Positions 36,383 to 47,330 of a stretch of 64,000 nt of DNA are shown piece by piece; positions within the stretch are counted from its first letter, which is position 1, and each line of letters opens with the position of its first letter. The notes below the pieces were generated by a model, which saw only the letters and a program-made list of their open reading frames with translations, was not told the DNA's origin and ran no database searches. A program made the translations under genes and the position numbers. The stretch comes from Cytobacillus firmus (GTDB taxonomy: Bacteria > Bacillota > Bacilli > Bacillales > Cytobacillaceae). The stretch is from the NCBI RefSeq assembly GCF_023657595.1, contig NZ_CP098323.1, forward strand, positions 4,917,462-4,981,461. The letters run 5' to 3'.

Positions 36383-36748
36383 GGTTACATCCCCCTAGAC
36401 TACGGTAACAAAGAACACTTTCATATAGTGCTATGTAACTACGAATTTGTGATTCTGATTTTTTCACAATACCTACTTTACCATACAGCAAAGCAAATAA
36501 ATTACGAGACTCGGGAATGTAACAAAAATGTATAATAGCTGACATTTTATGACTTTTAATGGCAAAGCAAGGGATGGTTTTTGTCGAATGGAGGATAGGA
36601 AGTAATCCCTATTTTCAAGGGTTTGTTAGTGCTGCGAAAAATAGAGGAGAGTGTGCGTCTAAATTACGCGGCCTTTCTTCAGAAAAGCGCTTATATTACA
36701 GAAATATAACAAAAAGGAGTATGCTTGGTTACATACTCCTTCTTGGGA
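36383..36748. other. Promoter region of the M23 gene and tRNA trailer
   Basis: The first 160 bases are the AT-rich control region of the peptidase gene, including the WalR-like box. The rest, 36545-36748, has no supported gene; plus-strand frames there lack ribosome sites. Confidence 0.45.
36518..36534. promoter_or_regulatory. Candidate WalR box
   Basis: TGTAACAAAAATGTATA is TGTAAC, five bases, TGTATA: one mismatch from the WalR consensus TGTWAH-N5-TGTWAH. It lies about 140 bases upstream of the M23 peptidase start. Confidence 0.4.
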
Positions 36749-36821
36749 TGGCTCAGGACGGAATCGAACCGCCGACACAAGGATTTTCAGTCCTTTGCTC
36801 TACCGACTGAGCTACTGAGCC
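36749..36821 (-). tRNA. tRNA-Phe (GAA)
   Basis: A 73-base cloverleaf with acceptor GGCTCAG/CTGAGCC, D-arm TAGCTCAGTCGGTAGAGCA, anticodon loop CTGAAAA (GAA) and T-arm GCGGTTCGATTCCGT. No CCA is encoded. Last gene of the Lys-Glu-Asp-Phe cluster. Confidence 0.95.
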
Positions 36822-37009
36822 TTATTAGATTATTTTTTCCTAAACGTTGTTTGGCTTCGTCCTTCGTCCCGATTTGGCAAACGGTACGCTGAAGTGATTC
36901 AAGGGAGCTTATTCGGTCGTGCTCTACCGACTGAGCTACTGAGCCTTATTAGATTATTTTTGCCTAAACATTGTTTGGCTTCGTCCTTCGTCCCGATTTG
37001 GCAAACGGT
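36796..37009. repeat. Tandem 90-bp duplication covering the tRNA-Phe 5' half and leader
   Basis: Bases 36796-36885 and 36920-37009 are near-identical 90-base copies, each with GAGCCTTATTAGATTATTTT and CCTTCGTCCCGATTTGGCAA. The second copy carries only the 5' 26 bases of the tRNA. A 34-base unique segment separates them. Confidence 0.85.
36920..36945 (-). pseudogene. tRNA-Phe 5' fragment
   Basis: GGCTCAGTAGCTCAGTCGGT followed by AGAGCA is identical to the first 26 bases of the tRNA-Phe gene, then the match stops. It has no anticodon or T arm and is part of the 90-base duplication. Confidence 0.8.
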
Positions 37010-37039
37010 CCAATGTTATGAAGCAGATTATGTAAATGG

Positions 37040-37113
37040 CGGTCCGGACGGGACTCGAACCCGCGACCTCCTGCGTGACAGGCAGGCATTCTAACCAACT
37101 GAACTACCGGACC
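37040..37113 (-). tRNA. tRNA-Asp (GTC)
   Basis: A 74-base cloverleaf with acceptor GGTCCGG/CCGGACC, anticodon stem CCTGC/GCAGG around CTGTCAC (GTC), and T-arm GCGGGTTCGAGTCCCGT. No encoded CCA. Confidence 0.95.
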
Positions 37114-37174
37114 AAATAATAACCGCCAGCAAGTAAGCTGGGCTTGCCAGCCGTTTGCTGACGGTTATTCGCCA

Positions 37175-37246
37175 TGACCCCTACGGGATTCGAACCCGTG
37201 TTACCGCCGTGAAAGGGCGGTGTCTTAACCGCTTGACCAAGGGGCC
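37175..37246 (-). tRNA. tRNA-Glu (TTC)
   Basis: A 72-base cloverleaf with acceptor GGCCCCT, anticodon arm CCGCCCTTTCACGGCGG (TTC) and T-arm ACGGGTTCGAATCCCGT. It lies between the Lys and Asp genes. Confidence 0.95.
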
Positions 37247-37264
37247 ATAAAAAAGTATAAATGG

Positions 37265-37337
37265 TGAGCCATGAAGGACTCGAACCTTCGACCCTCTGAT
37301 TAAAAGTCAGATGCTCTACCGACTGAGCTAATGGCTC
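37265..37337 (-). tRNA. tRNA-Lys (TTT)
   Basis: A 73-base cloverleaf with acceptor GAGCCAT/ATGGCTC, anticodon loop CTTTTAA (TTT) and T-arm GAAGGTTCGAGTCCTTC. The CCA end is encoded at 37262-37264. First gene of the cluster. Confidence 0.95.
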
Positions 37338-37518
37338 ATGCTACTAGTGTTTCCAAGGTTGCTACCTTGGCGACGCTTTTTATAATATCATAGAGTTTTA
37401 TAAAAGCGCAATAACTTTTTTATAAAAAATTCTTTTTTGCTGGGAAGACTGCGGCTGGAGGTGTTTGGCTACTAGATTGCAGCCACTTGGCTGGGATGGG
37501 TTTTCCCTAAAAAGGGTA

Positions 37519-37602
37519 TTCTTTTCCCCAATTTGAGAGTTCCTTTCCCTAATTTATGCGTTCTTTTCCCAGGTTTATGGATTCATTTCCCTAATTCTCT
37601 TT
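37519..37602. repeat. 21-bp tandem array, four copies
   Basis: Copies start at 37519, 37540, 37561 and 37582, each close to TTCTTTTCCCTAATTTATGC plus one base. Period is exactly 21; copies share about 60-75 percent of positions. Confidence 0.75.
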
Positions 37603-37652
37603 GTTTATTCCTCTTTTTTAATTTTTTCTCTATTATAAACCAGATGTGCGGG

Positions 37653-37808
37653 TTCGGACTCAGCACCGGCCATTTTCTCTTTCTCTGTCTGAACTCACCC
37701 CAACTTCGGACTCAAAAACGACAATTTCCCCTTCTTCTGTCCGAACCCGACCCAACTTCGGACTCAGTAATGCCTTTTTCCCCTCACACTGTCCGAACCT
37801 GCCCCCAG
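37653..37808. repeat. 52-bp tandem array with internal palindromes, three copies
   Basis: TTCGGACTCA begins units at 37653, 37705 and 37757, and each unit carries TGTCYGAAC about 30 bases later, so every copy can form a GTTCGGAC/GTCCGAAC hairpin. Confidence 0.75.
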
Positions 37809-37860
37809 GAGCCACAAACCAGCCAAGCGCACACCCGCCTGTCCAGCCACATAAAAAAAG

Positions 37861-37882
37861 AAAAGCCCCAATCAGGGCTTTT
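37861..37882 (-). terminator. Terminator of purA
   Basis: AAAAGCCCC and AGGGCTTTT arms around a four-base loop, followed on the minus strand by a T-rich CTTTTTTTATG. Confidence 0.85.
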
Positions 37883-37893
37883 CCAATCAAGTA

Positions 37894-39216
<1,323 letters not shown>

Positions 39217-39293
39217 TTAAAATTTATTTTCATTTTAATTAAGTAACTTATTTCAACCATCTTAGTTTAACAAGGTGATGTGTGATAGTCAAT

Positions 39294-39340
39294 AAAACAC
39301 GAACAATTTTAATAAAAATATGAAAATATGTTCGTGAAAC
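39294..39340 (-). promoter_or_regulatory. PurR box pair upstream of purA
   Basis: AAAACACGAACAATTTT (39294-39310) and the inverted AATATGTTCGTGAAAC (39324-39339) form a facing pair of ACGAACA cores (39299-39305 and 39329-39335), as at PurR-repressed Bacillus pur promoters. Confidence 0.75.
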
Positions 39341-39360
39341 AATGAAAATACAAATATAAA

Positions 39361-39391
39361 AAAGAGGACTTGCTATAGGCAGGCCCTCTTT
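39361..39391 (-). terminator. Terminator of dnaB
   Basis: AAAGAGG-ACTTGC pairs with GGCAGG-CCCTCTTT around TATA (one mismatch). It overlaps the dnaB stop region. Confidence 0.65.
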
Positions 39392-40754
39392 ATGCACCAG
39401 GCGGCGCGAATGAATCATCAAAGCGTTTCTCTAAGTTTACAAATTTATTATACTCTTTTACGAATGCCAGCTGTACGGTTCCAACCGGGCCGTTACGCTG
39501 CTTGGCAATGATGATTTCGATGATGTTTTTATCTTCGGACTCTTTGTCATAGTAGTCATCACGGTATAAGAATGCCACGATATCGGCATCCTGCTCAATA
39601 CTTCCCGATTCACGGATGTCTGACATCATCGGGCGCTTATCCTGACGCTGTTCCACACCACGGGAAAGCTGAGACAGGGCGATCACAGGGACCTGAAGTT
39701 CACGTGCCAGCTGTTTTAAGGAACGGGAGATCTCAGATACTTCCTGCTGGCGGTTTTCTCCTGAACGTCCGCTTCCGAGGATTAATTGCAGGTAGTCGAT
39801 CAAAATCATGCCAAGCCCATGCTCCTGTTTGAGGCGGCGGCATTTAGAACGGATATCCTGGATGCGGACACCCGGCGTGTCATCAATGAAAATACCCGCA
39901 TTTGACAGGCTTCCCATCGCCATCGTCAGTTTTCCCCAGTCCTCATCTGTCAGAGAGCCGGTACGAAGTCTCTGGGCATCAATATTCCCTTCAGCACAGA
40001 GAATACGCATGACCAGCTGCTCGGCACCCATCTCCAGACTGAAGATCGCAACGTTTTCCCCGGTTTTCGTTGCCACATTTTGCGCGATATTCAGGGCGAA
40101 GGCTGTTTTACCTACGGAAGGACGGGCACCGACAATGATAAGATCATTCCGCTGGAAGCCGGCTGTCATGCGGTCAAGCTCGGTAAATCCAGTCGCAATC
40201 CCGGTAATATCCCCTTTACGGTTATGCATTTCCTCGATATTATCATAGGTCCGCACCAATACATCCTTAATATTATGAAAGGCACCGGCATTTTTGCGCT
40301 GTGCAACCTCCATGATATTTTTTTCTGCTTCCCCCAGCAGAACTTCCACTTCATCCTCGCGCGTATAACCGTCCTGGGCAATGCCCGTCGCCGTCCGGAT
40401 CAGCCTGCGAAGCAGTGATTTTTCTTCCACGATCTTAGCATAATACTCGATATTCGCTGCTGTCGGAACAGAGCCGGCCAGTTCACTTAAATAGCTGACT
40501 CCTCCGGTATCTTCCAGCAGTTTTGCTGCGCTGAGCTCTTCTGTCACGGTCACTAAGTCGACCGCTTTTCCCTGATCGCTCAGCTTCAGCATTACATTGA
40601 AAATCTTCTGGTGGGCCGCACGGTAGAAGTCTTCGGGTATCAAGATCTCAGATGCTTGTGTAAGAGAGGAGGGTTCAAGAAAGATTGCCCCAAGCACAGC
40701 CTGTTCCGCTTCGATATTCTGAGGCGGGAGCCGATCCGCGAATAAATCACTCAT
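39390..40754 (-). CDS. dnaB: Replicative DNA helicase DnaB (B. subtilis DnaC)
   Basis: The 454-residue hexameric helicase has an N-terminal helical domain (PPQNIEAEQAVLGAIFLEPS) and a RecA-like C-terminal domain with Walker A VGARPSVGKTAFALNIAQN, Walker B GMILIDYLQLI and QEVSEISRSLKQLARELQVP. It unwinds DNA at the replication fork. The order dnaB-rplI-gdpP is conserved in Bacilli. Its own terminator and a spacer separate it from purA. Confidence 0.97.
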   Translation of the reverse strand: MSDLFADRLPPQNIEAEQAVLGAIFLEPSSLTQASEILIPEDFYRAAHQKIFNVMLKLSDQGKAVDLVTVTEELSAAKLLEDTGGVSYLSELAGSVPTAANIEYYAKIVEEKSLLRRLIRTATGIAQDGYTREDEVEVLLGEAEKNIMEVAQRKNAGAFHNIKDVLVRTYDNIEEMHNRKGDITGIATGFTELDRMTAGFQRNDLIIVGARPSVGKTAFALNIAQNVATKTGENVAIFSLEMGAEQLVMRILCAEGNIDAQRLRTGSLTDEDWGKLTMAMGSLSNAGIFIDDTPGVRIQDIRSKCRRLKQEHGLGMILIDYLQLILGSGRSGENRQQEVSEISRSLKQLARELQVPVIALSQLSRGVEQRQDKRPMMSDIRESGSIEQDADIVAFLYRDDYYDKESEDKNIIEIIIAKQRNGPVGTVQLAFVKEYNKFVNLEKRFDDSFAPPGA

Positions 40755-40830
40755 CTCATTAAACCTCCTTAAAAAATAAAAGCGTTAAACAAATCTATAT
40801 TTATATAAAAATCCTTTTTAATCCCTTTAA

Positions 40831-40863
40831 AAAATGTGACCAGCAAAAACTGATCACATTTTT
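40831..40863 (-). terminator. Terminator of rplI
   Basis: AAAATGTGACCAG and CTGATCACATTTTT arms around a short A-rich loop (one G-T pair), on the rplI side of the gap to dnaB. Confidence 0.7.
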
Positions 40864-40932
40864 AATCAACCCTTTTATTTTAACATGTTTATTAGCAAAA
40901 GCCACTTCCAATATTAGTTTATCGGCTTAGCT

Positions 40933-41379
40933 TTATGCTTCTTTAACATGTACGTTTAATGTTGCGGTTACTTCAGTATGAAGCTTGACTGGAACCTTTG
41001 TGTATCCAAGTGTGCGGATCGCATCTTCCATTTCGATCTTGCGTTTGTCGATTTTGATGCTGTGCTTCTTTTGAAGCTCTTCAGCAATTTGCTTGCTTGT
41101 GATGGAGCCGAACAGGCGGCCGCCTTCACCTGATTTCGCAGTAAATTCAACTGTCAGCTTTTCAAGTGTTTCTTTCAGTTTTTTTGCATCAGCAAGCTCT
41201 TCAGCAGCAAGCTTTTCTTCTTTCTTCTTTTGAGCATTCAGACTGCTGATACTCGATTGGTTTGCTTCGACAGCAAGCCCTTGCTTAATTAAAAAGTTAT
41301 GTGCATAGCCATCTGCTACATTTTTTACTTCGCCTTTTTTCCCTTTGCCTTTAACGTCTTTTAAAAAGATTACTTTCAT
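40933..41379 (-). CDS. rplI: 50S ribosomal protein L9
   Basis: The 148-residue L9 starts with the conserved [20 protein letters not shown] and [16 protein letters not shown], has a long central helix and the C-terminal rRNA-binding domain with [20 protein letters not shown]. It overlaps gdpP by four bases. Confidence 0.97.
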   Translation of the reverse strand: MKVIFLKDVKGKGKKGEVKNVADGYAHNFLIKQGLAVEANQSSISSLNAQKKKEEKLAAEELADAKKLKETLEKLTVEFTAKSGEGGRLFGSITSKQIAEELQKKHSIKIDKRKIEMEDAIRTLGYTKVPVKLHTEVTATLNVHVKEA

Positions 41380-43349
41380 TCCTTTTTTCTCCCTTCAAAG
41401 TATTCATCTATAGCTTCTTTTAATCGGACCTCAACATCATCAAGTGTTGCATCCTGAAGCTGTGTGGCAGCATTTGTTAAGTGCCCGCCGCCTTCGAGGT
41501 TTTCCATGATCACCTGGACATTGATATCCCCGAGGGAACGTGCGCTGACCCCTATCATGTTTTCAGAGCGGTTTGAGATAACAAACGAAGCAATCACACC
41601 ATCCATCGTCAGCAGGGTATCTGCCGTCTGGGCAATCAGCACCTGGTCAAATATCTGATCCGGCTCACCCTTGGCAATCGCAATGCCTTCTTTGTAAAAT
41701 TGAACGGTTTCAATCAGCTTCGCCCTCTTGATGTAGGTATCTACATCCTCTTTTAAGAACTTTTGGACGAGCACGGTATCTGCACCCTGTCCGCGCAGAT
41801 AGGAAGCCGCATCAAACGTCCTTGACCCTGTCCGGAGTGAGAAGCTCTTCGTATCGACAATGATTCCGGCGAGCAGGGCCGTTGCTTCCAGCATTTCGAT
41901 TCTGCCGTTTTTCGGCTGATACTCCAGAAGCTCTGTCACCAGTTCTGCTGTAGAGGAAGCGTATGGCTCCATATAAACCAGCAGCGGATTATGAATGAAC
42001 TCTTCTGCGCGGCGATGATGGTCGATGACGACCACATGTTCAATCGCATGAAGCAGCTTTTCCTCAATTACCATGGATGGCTTGTGGGTATCAACAACCA
42101 CGAGCAGGGTATCGTCCGTGGCGATTTCCATCGCCTGTTCCGGTGTGATGAACTTTGAAAAGAGCTCTTCATTCTTTTCAATTTCCTTCATCATCCTTCT
42201 GACGCCTGTATCCAGTTCATTGAAATTCACCACTACATAGCCTTCACGCTGGTTCAGGCGCGCCACCTTCTGAATGCCAATGGCGGCTCCAATCGCATCC
42301 ATATCCGGGCTTTTGTGGCCCATGATAATGACTTTATCACTTTCGGATATCAATTCCTTCAGCGCATGGGAAATGACGCGTGCTCGGACCCGGGTTCTTT
42401 TTTCAACAGGATTGGTCTTGCCCCCGAAGAATTTGACTTTCCCGTTGGTCTGCTTAATGGCCACCTGATCTCCTCCGCGGCCTAATGCCAGGTCTAAGCT
42501 GGACTGGGCCAGTGAACCAAGCTCAGGAAGGGAAGAGACCCCAGTGCCGACACCTACGCTTAACGTGAGCGGAACATTTTGCTTGGATGTGGTCTCCCGG
42601 ACATCATCGAGAATTGTGAATTTCCCTTTTTCAAGAAGCTGCAGAATATGTTCATTAAATACGGCGATAAAGCGCTCAGATGACACCCGCTTCAGGAAGA
42701 CCCCATTATCCTGTGCCCATTTATTCAATATCTGGGTCACCAGACTGTTGAGGCTGCTTTTCGTCTGGTCATCCATCGCCTGGGTCAGTTCGTCATAATT
42801 ATCAAGGAAGATGATGGCGATCACTGTCCGTTCTTCCTGATACATTTTCTCAATTTCAGTTTGTTCTGTGACATCAAAAAAGTATAAAAGCCGTTCTTCC
42901 GGTTTATGGATCACCCGGAATTTCCGGTCATGAAGGGTAATAATTTCTGTTTCCACTTCTTGTTTGATCAGCGGAACAAGCGAATCCGCGACATCATAAA
43001 GCGATCTTCCGACTAGCGTATCTTCATCAAAGCAGGATGCCAAAAAGGGATTGGTCCATTCAATGTAATAATCATCATTAATCAGCATAATCCCGATCGG
43101 CATTTCCATCAGAGCTTCTTCGCCGACCTTTTTCACCCTGTAGGAAAGGGTAGAAATGTATTCTTCCGTCTCCTTCCGGTGCTTTTGATTCAGCTGAAAA
43201 AGGTAGTAGAAAGGAAGGATGGCCAGAAACAGCCCGATTAATGCAAAAAGCCAATTGTAGTACGCCAATATACCGAGAAGCACCACTGTTATGCCCATCA
43301 ATCCAAAAATCGGATAGCGTATGGACCGCTTTTCTAAATACGAAGGCAT
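41376..43349 (-). CDS. gdpP: Cyclic-di-AMP phosphodiesterase GdpP (YybT)
   Basis: The 657-residue membrane protein has two N-terminal helices ([20 protein letters not shown] and the next 20 residues), a PAS-like domain, a degenerate GGDEF domain (about 175-300), and DHH and DHHA1 catalytic domains with [30 protein letters not shown] and [11 protein letters not shown]. It breaks down c-di-AMP and so affects osmotic and cell wall stress. Normal length. Confidence 0.95.
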   Translation of the reverse strand: MPSYLEKRSIRYPIFGLMGITVVLLGILAYYNWLFALIGLFLAILPFYYLFQLNQKHRKETEEYISTLSYRVKKVGEEALMEMPIGIMLINDDYYIEWTNPFLASCFDEDTLVGRSLYDVADSLVPLIKQEVETEIITLHDRKFRVIHKPEERLLYFFDVTEQTEIEKMYQEERTVIAIIFLDNYDELTQAMDDQTKSSLNSLVTQILNKWAQDNGVFLKRVSSERFIAVFNEHILQLLEKGKFTILDDVRETTSKQNVPLTLSVGVGTGVSSLPELGSLAQSSLDLALGRGGDQVAIKQTNGKVKFFGGKTNPVEKRTRVRARVISHALKELISESDKVIIMGHKSPDMDAIGAAIGIQKVARLNQREGYVVVNFNELDTGVRRMMKEIEKNEELFSKFITPEQAMEIATDDTLLVVVDTHKPSMVIEEKLLHAIEHVVVIDHHRRAEEFIHNPLLVYMEPYASSTAELVTELLEYQPKNGRIEMLEATALLAGIIVDTKSFSLRTGSRTFDAASYLRGQGADTVLVQKFLKEDVDTYIKRAKLIETVQFYKEGIAIAKGEPDQIFDQVLIAQTADTLLTMDGVIASFVISNRSENMIGVSARSLGDINVQVIMENLEGGGHLTNAATQLQDATLDDVEVRLKEAIDEYFEGRKKE

Positions 43350-43380
43350 GTTTTCAGCTCCTAAACAGTAGTGTTGTTCA

Positions 43381-44316
43381 TCACTTTTTTCCTAATCTTT
43401 GCCTTAAATCAAATCCTAAGTCAATTATACCTAATATCCTCACAATATAAAGGAGAAATGGCATAAGAAATGTAAATACAGCAGCAAGGACAGGCACCGC
43501 TTTCGGCCATCCCTTTAAATGACTGAAAAAGAAAATCAGGGACAGGCCTTGAATGACCATGAAAATCTGCAGAATGAAGGCAATATTGACAAGGGCCATA
43601 AACCAGTAGCTTCCTTCTGACGGATTAAAAAGGAACGAAGCAATAATGGTTATGAGATAGTACCATAATATGCTTTTCGGCAGGCTCATTTCCCTGAATG
43701 GCTTAAAGCCTTCAATCTTAATACCGAATCGTTTGGCGATCGGAAAGGAAACAAGCTGAATGACAAAAACAGAAATGACCGATGTCATGACAAATAAACT
43801 CGGCGTTAAGGTCTCAATCATTTTCAGGCCTGCTGTCAGCTGCTCGACTGCCTTATCTGCGTTCTGTCCGAAGCCTTCGAGCATTCCTTGTGAGATTTTA
43901 ATGGACTCCTCCATCATGCCGATGCCTTCTTTAATGATATTGATATTAAAAAAGGCAACTGCTGCAGCATACTGAAGCAAAAGGGCTGCAAGGAATACGA
44001 GCGTGCCCGCAATAAAGGAAGAAGCCCGTCCTTTATTTTCCCTTATAAAAATACCGATTACCGTGCCGGTCAATCCGAATGTCAGAGCAAGCGGAATGCC
44101 CATGATGGATCCGATAATCAGCGAAAGCAGGACACCTCCCGTCAGAAAGACAATCGCGCTCATCCGGTTATTTTTCGCTGCAAACATAATAAACGGAAGA
44201 GCCAGGAAGAAAACCGAAACGGTACCGAGAATCGGCACATAGAGCGAAATCAGAAGAAGCACGGCAAAAACCGCGAGAAGCACAGCACCTTCTGTTAATT
44301 TATGTACATTATTCAT
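43381..44316 (-). CDS. yybS: YybS-family membrane protein (DUF2232)
   Basis: The 311-residue product has about eight hydrophobic segments (for example AVLLAVFAVLLLISLYVPIL) and the DUF2232 pattern. It lies upstream of gdpP, as yybS does in B. subtilis. The ATG at 44316 follows AGGGGTG and starts MNNVHKLTEGA; a longer frame upstream has no support. Function is unknown, possibly a transporter component. Confidence 0.88.
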   Translation of the reverse strand: MNNVHKLTEGAVLLAVFAVLLLISLYVPILGTVSVFFLALPFIMFAAKNNRMSAIVFLTGGVLLSLIIGSIMGIPLALTFGLTGTVIGIFIRENKGRASSFIAGTLVFLAALLLQYAAAVAFFNINIIKEGIGMMEESIKISQGMLEGFGQNADKAVEQLTAGLKMIETLTPSLFVMTSVISVFVIQLVSFPIAKRFGIKIEGFKPFREMSLPKSILWYYLITIIASFLFNPSEGSYWFMALVNIAFILQIFMVIQGLSLIFFFSHLKGWPKAVPVLAAVFTFLMPFLLYIVRILGIIDLGFDLRQRLGKK

Positions 44317-44480
44317 TGATACACCCCTCAAACTGTGTATCCAAAAAGGAGGAAATCTGTTCCCGGCTTTTTGAACCCATATAAGCTCTATTGTAGCTAG
44401 TATTAAATGCAGGTTCAACCTTAGTGATTTTAGAAGGGTTCTTAACTTTAACACAATCACGTGCTAAAGGAGAACATACT

Positions 44481-44513
44481 AAAAAAAGACGCCGGATACC
44501 AGCGTCTTTTTCT
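44481..44513 (-). terminator. Terminator of the rpsF-ssb-rpsR operon
   Basis: AAAAAGACGC pairs with GCGTCTTTTT around CGGATACCA, directly after the rpsR stop. Confidence 0.8.
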
Positions 44514-44518
44514 AATTA

Positions 44519-44764
<246 letters not shown>

Positions 44765-44816
44765 TTACCTCCTTTAGCTTTTTATTTTATATATTTCCGT
44801 TCATAATCGGGCACTA

Positions 44817-45329
44817 TTAGAATGGCAGGTCGTCATCGGAAATGTCGATTTGGCCGTCATTTGCGAATGGGTCCTGATCCACGCGAGTGTAGTTGCCCTG
44901 ATTACGATTATCCTGTCGTTGATTCTGATTGCTGTTATTTCCAAATGGGAAATCCTGATCTCTTGGACCACCGTAGTTCGGATTACCGCCGCCCTGGCCG
45001 CCAGAACTATTCTTCGGCTCAAGGAATTGCACACTCTCAGCCTGGACTTCTGTCACGTAAACGCGCTTTCCATCCTGGCCTTCATAGCTGCGGGATTGAA
45101 TCCGGCCATCTACACCTGCAAGACTTCCTTTTTTAAGGAAATTCGCTACGTTTTCAGCTGGCTTTCTCCATACCACACAGTTGATAAAGTCTGCCTCCCG
45201 CTCACCTTGCTGATTCGTAAAAGCACGATTCACGGCAAGAGTGAATGAAGCGACAGGAACTCCGTTCGGGGTATACCGCAAATCAGGATCCTTTGTCAAA
45301 CGTCCGACAAGAACAACACGGTTCATCAT
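44817..45329 (-). CDS. ssb: Single-stranded DNA-binding protein
   Basis: The 170-residue Ssb has an N-terminal OB fold ([40 protein letters not shown]), a glycine/asparagine/glutamine-rich linker and the acidic tip DISDDDLPF that recruits replication and repair proteins. ATG at 45329 is used, with GGAG upstream. Confidence 0.96.
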   Translation of the reverse strand: MMNRVVLVGRLTKDPDLRYTPNGVPVASFTLAVNRAFTNQQGEREADFINCVVWRKPAENVANFLKKGSLAGVDGRIQSRSYEGQDGKRVYVTEVQAESVQFLEPKNSSGGQGGGNPNYGGPRDQDFPFGNNSNQNQRQDNRNQGNYTRVDQDPFANDGQIDISDDDLPF

Positions 45330-45364
45330 CAGAATCAACTCCTCTCGGTAAAATGCTATATCTA

Positions 45365-45652
45365 TTATTTTTCGTCTTTAACAACGATGTAACGGATGAT
45401 GTCTTCGCTGATTTTAGCTAAACGAGTGAACTCGTCAACTGCTTTTGATTCAGCATTAACGTTCATAAGCTGGTAGTAGCCATCGCGGAAATCATTGATT
45501 TCGTATGCAAGGCGACGCTTACCCCAATCCTTTGATTCAGAAACCTCCGCACCATTGTCAGTTAAGATTGTGTTGAAACGCTCAACTAGGGCTTTTTTAG
45601 CCTCATCTTCAATGTTTGGGCGGATGATGTACATAACTTCGTACTTTCTCAT
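45365..45652 (-). CDS. rpsF: 30S ribosomal protein S6
   Basis: The 95-residue S6 starts [20 protein letters not shown] and has [20 protein letters not shown]. The ATG at 45652 follows AAGGAGGTGAAAGTG. First gene of the operon, with a leader that can hide its ribosome site. Confidence 0.97.
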   Translation of the reverse strand: MRKYEVMYIIRPNIEDEAKKALVERFNTILTDNGAEVSESKDWGKRRLAYEINDFRDGYYQLMNVNAESKAVDEFTRLAKISEDIIRYIVVKDEK

Positions 45653-45659
45653 CACTTTC

Positions 45660-45700
45660 ACCTCCTTTTGGTCTAACGGCCCACAAAGGGCAAGGAGCAA
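45660..45700 (-). promoter_or_regulatory. rpsF leader resembling the S6:S18 autoregulatory element
   Basis: On the minus strand CTCCTT (complement of 45692-45697) can pair with AAGGAG of the rpsF ribosome site (complement of 45662-45667), enclosing a GCCC/GGGC hairpin followed by CCG. A CCG-containing bulge next to a short stem is the known S6:S18 binding element. Confidence 0.55.
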
Positions 45701-45837
45701 TATACATTACTCACAAGTTGAAATTATAGCACATTAAATATGCAAAAGCAATAACACTAGAGTGAATTGGAAGATGGAAGATTATTTAGAAGGCTCTTTT
45801 CGTATATATTGCTGTTTTTCATCCTTCAATGTTGTCC

Positions 45838-46026
45838 GTTGATTTTCGCTCCAGGCTGCTCAGCGAACCGCGGGGCAGGCGGTGAGCCTCCTCGACGCTC
45901 TGCTTCTGCGGGGTCTCACCTGTCCCGCTACTCCTGCTGGACGTTGAATATGCTTCCCCGAGAAACACCGCACGAAGAAAATGCGTTAGCATTTTCGAGG
46001 ATCTCGCACCTTCCGCTCCAATCAAC
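45838..46026. repeat. GTTGATT-ended dispersed element, copy A
   Basis: A 189-base sequence running from GTTGATTTTCGCTCC to CCGCTCCAATCAAC, so its ends are inverted. It shares CACCGCACGAAGAAAATGCG, TTTTCGAGGAT and other blocks with copy B at 63051-63234. It is non-coding; frames across it are not conserved between copies. Confidence 0.8.
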
Positions 46027-46088
46027 TCAGTAAATAAGATACAAATAAGCAACAAACCTTGCGAAAACAGCCTTTTTAAAATAATCAT

Positions 46089-46117
46089 AAAAAAGAACCC
46101 CTAAAAATAGAGGTCCC
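46089..46117 (-). terminator. Weak hairpin after ychF
   Basis: AGAACCCCT and AGAGGTCCCT arms around TAAAAAT, with T residues on the minus strand. Pairing includes mismatches. Confidence 0.45.
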
Positions 46118-46124
46118 TAAATAA

Positions 46125-47225
46125 TTAAACGTTAAAGCGGAAGTGCATGACATCTCCGTCTTTAACAATATATTCTTTTCCTTCGAGGCGGACTTTTCCT
46201 GCTTCTTTTGCAGCTGTCATGTTTCCTGCAGCGACAAGGTCGTCATAGGAAACCGTTTCTGCACGGATGAAGCCTTTTTCAAAGTCAGAGTGAATCACTC
46301 CCGCACATTGAGGAGCCTTCATTCCTTTTCGGAATGTCCAGGCACGGACTTCCTGTACACCGGCAGTGAAGTAAGTTGCCAGTCCAAGCAGGTTGTAGGC
46401 TGCTCTGATCAGCTGATCAAGGCCGGATTCTTCGATGCCAAGCTCCTGAAGAAACATTTCTTTTTCTTCCCCATCAAGCTCTGCAATTTCAGATTCGATT
46501 TTTGCACAGATTACGATCACTTCCGCATTATCCTTTGCGGCAAATTCTTTTACCTGCTGTACATATTCGTTAGAAGAAGGATCCGCTACATCATCCTCGC
46601 TTACGTTCGCCACGTAAAGCACAGGCTTGATTGTCAGCAGGTGAAGACCTTTTACAATCTTCATTTGCTCTTCTGTGAATTCAACTGTACGGGCTGGCTT
46701 ATCGTTTTCGAACGCTTCTTTTAATTTCTCCAGAATTTCAAGCTCGATCACAGAATCTTTATCCTTCTGCTTAGCCAGCTTGCTCACACGGCCAATTCGC
46801 TTGTCAACTGACTCAAGATCAGCCAGAATCAATTCCAGATTGATGACTTCGATATCATCGATCGGGTCCACTTTCCCCGCAACGTGTGTAATATTGTCAT
46901 CCGCAAAACAGCGGACAACCTGACAGATGGCATCCACTTCACGGATATGGGACAGGAATTTGTTTCCAAGACCTTCCCCTTTGCTCGCACCCTTTACGAT
47001 GCCGGCGATATCCGTAAATTCGAAAGCCGTTGGCACAGTTTTTTTCGGCTGAACCAATTCAGTTAATTTATTCAAACGGTGATCAGGCACTTCTACAATT
47101 CCCACATTCGGATCAATTGTACAGAACGGATAGTTCGCAGACTCCGCTCCCGCCTGGGTAATTGCATTAAACAACGTAGACTTTCCGACGTTCGGCAAAC
47201 CTACAATACCAGCTGTTAAAGCCAT
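46125..47225 (-). CDS. ychF: Redox-regulated ATPase YchF
   Basis: The 366-residue Obg-type protein has the G1 motif [38 protein letters not shown], the altered specificity motif NVSED (which favours ATP over GTP) and a C-terminal TGS domain. It binds ribosomes. ATG at 47225 follows GAGGAGTG and starts MALTAGIVG. Same position as B. subtilis yyaF. Confidence 0.95.
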   Translation of the reverse strand: MALTAGIVGLPNVGKSTLFNAITQAGAESANYPFCTIDPNVGIVEVPDHRLNKLTELVQPKKTVPTAFEFTDIAGIVKGASKGEGLGNKFLSHIREVDAICQVVRCFADDNITHVAGKVDPIDDIEVINLELILADLESVDKRIGRVSKLAKQKDKDSVIELEILEKLKEAFENDKPARTVEFTEEQMKIVKGLHLLTIKPVLYVANVSEDDVADPSSNEYVQQVKEFAAKDNAEVIVICAKIESEIAELDGEEKEMFLQELGIEESGLDQLIRAAYNLLGLATYFTAGVQEVRAWTFRKGMKAPQCAGVIHSDFEKGFIRAETVSYDDLVAAGNMTAAKEAGKVRLEGKEYIVKDGDVMHFRFNV

Positions 47226-47330
47226 CCAAGTCACTCCTCAGTCTAATTTCATCTATTAAAAATACGATTGATTCTCATTTAAACAAGCCTCTAACAATTA
47301 TAGATAGTTGCCGGAGAAATGTAAAGAAAA

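Larger units (their letters stand above)
37338..37893. other. Repeat-rich non-coding gap between tRNA-Lys and purA
   Basis: The 556-base gap contains a 21-bp-period array (37519-37602), a 52-bp-period array (37653-37808) and the purA terminator (37861-37882). Plus-strand frames across it are by-products of the repeats. Confidence 0.65.

Noticed and set aside
37653..37808. CRISPR array
   Set aside because: Units are direct tandem repeats without unique spacers of constant length, and there are no cas genes.
45767..46088. Frames of 88-89 codons on both strands between rpsF and ychF
   Set aside because: They coincide with the dispersed element at 45838-46026 and are not preserved in the second copy.
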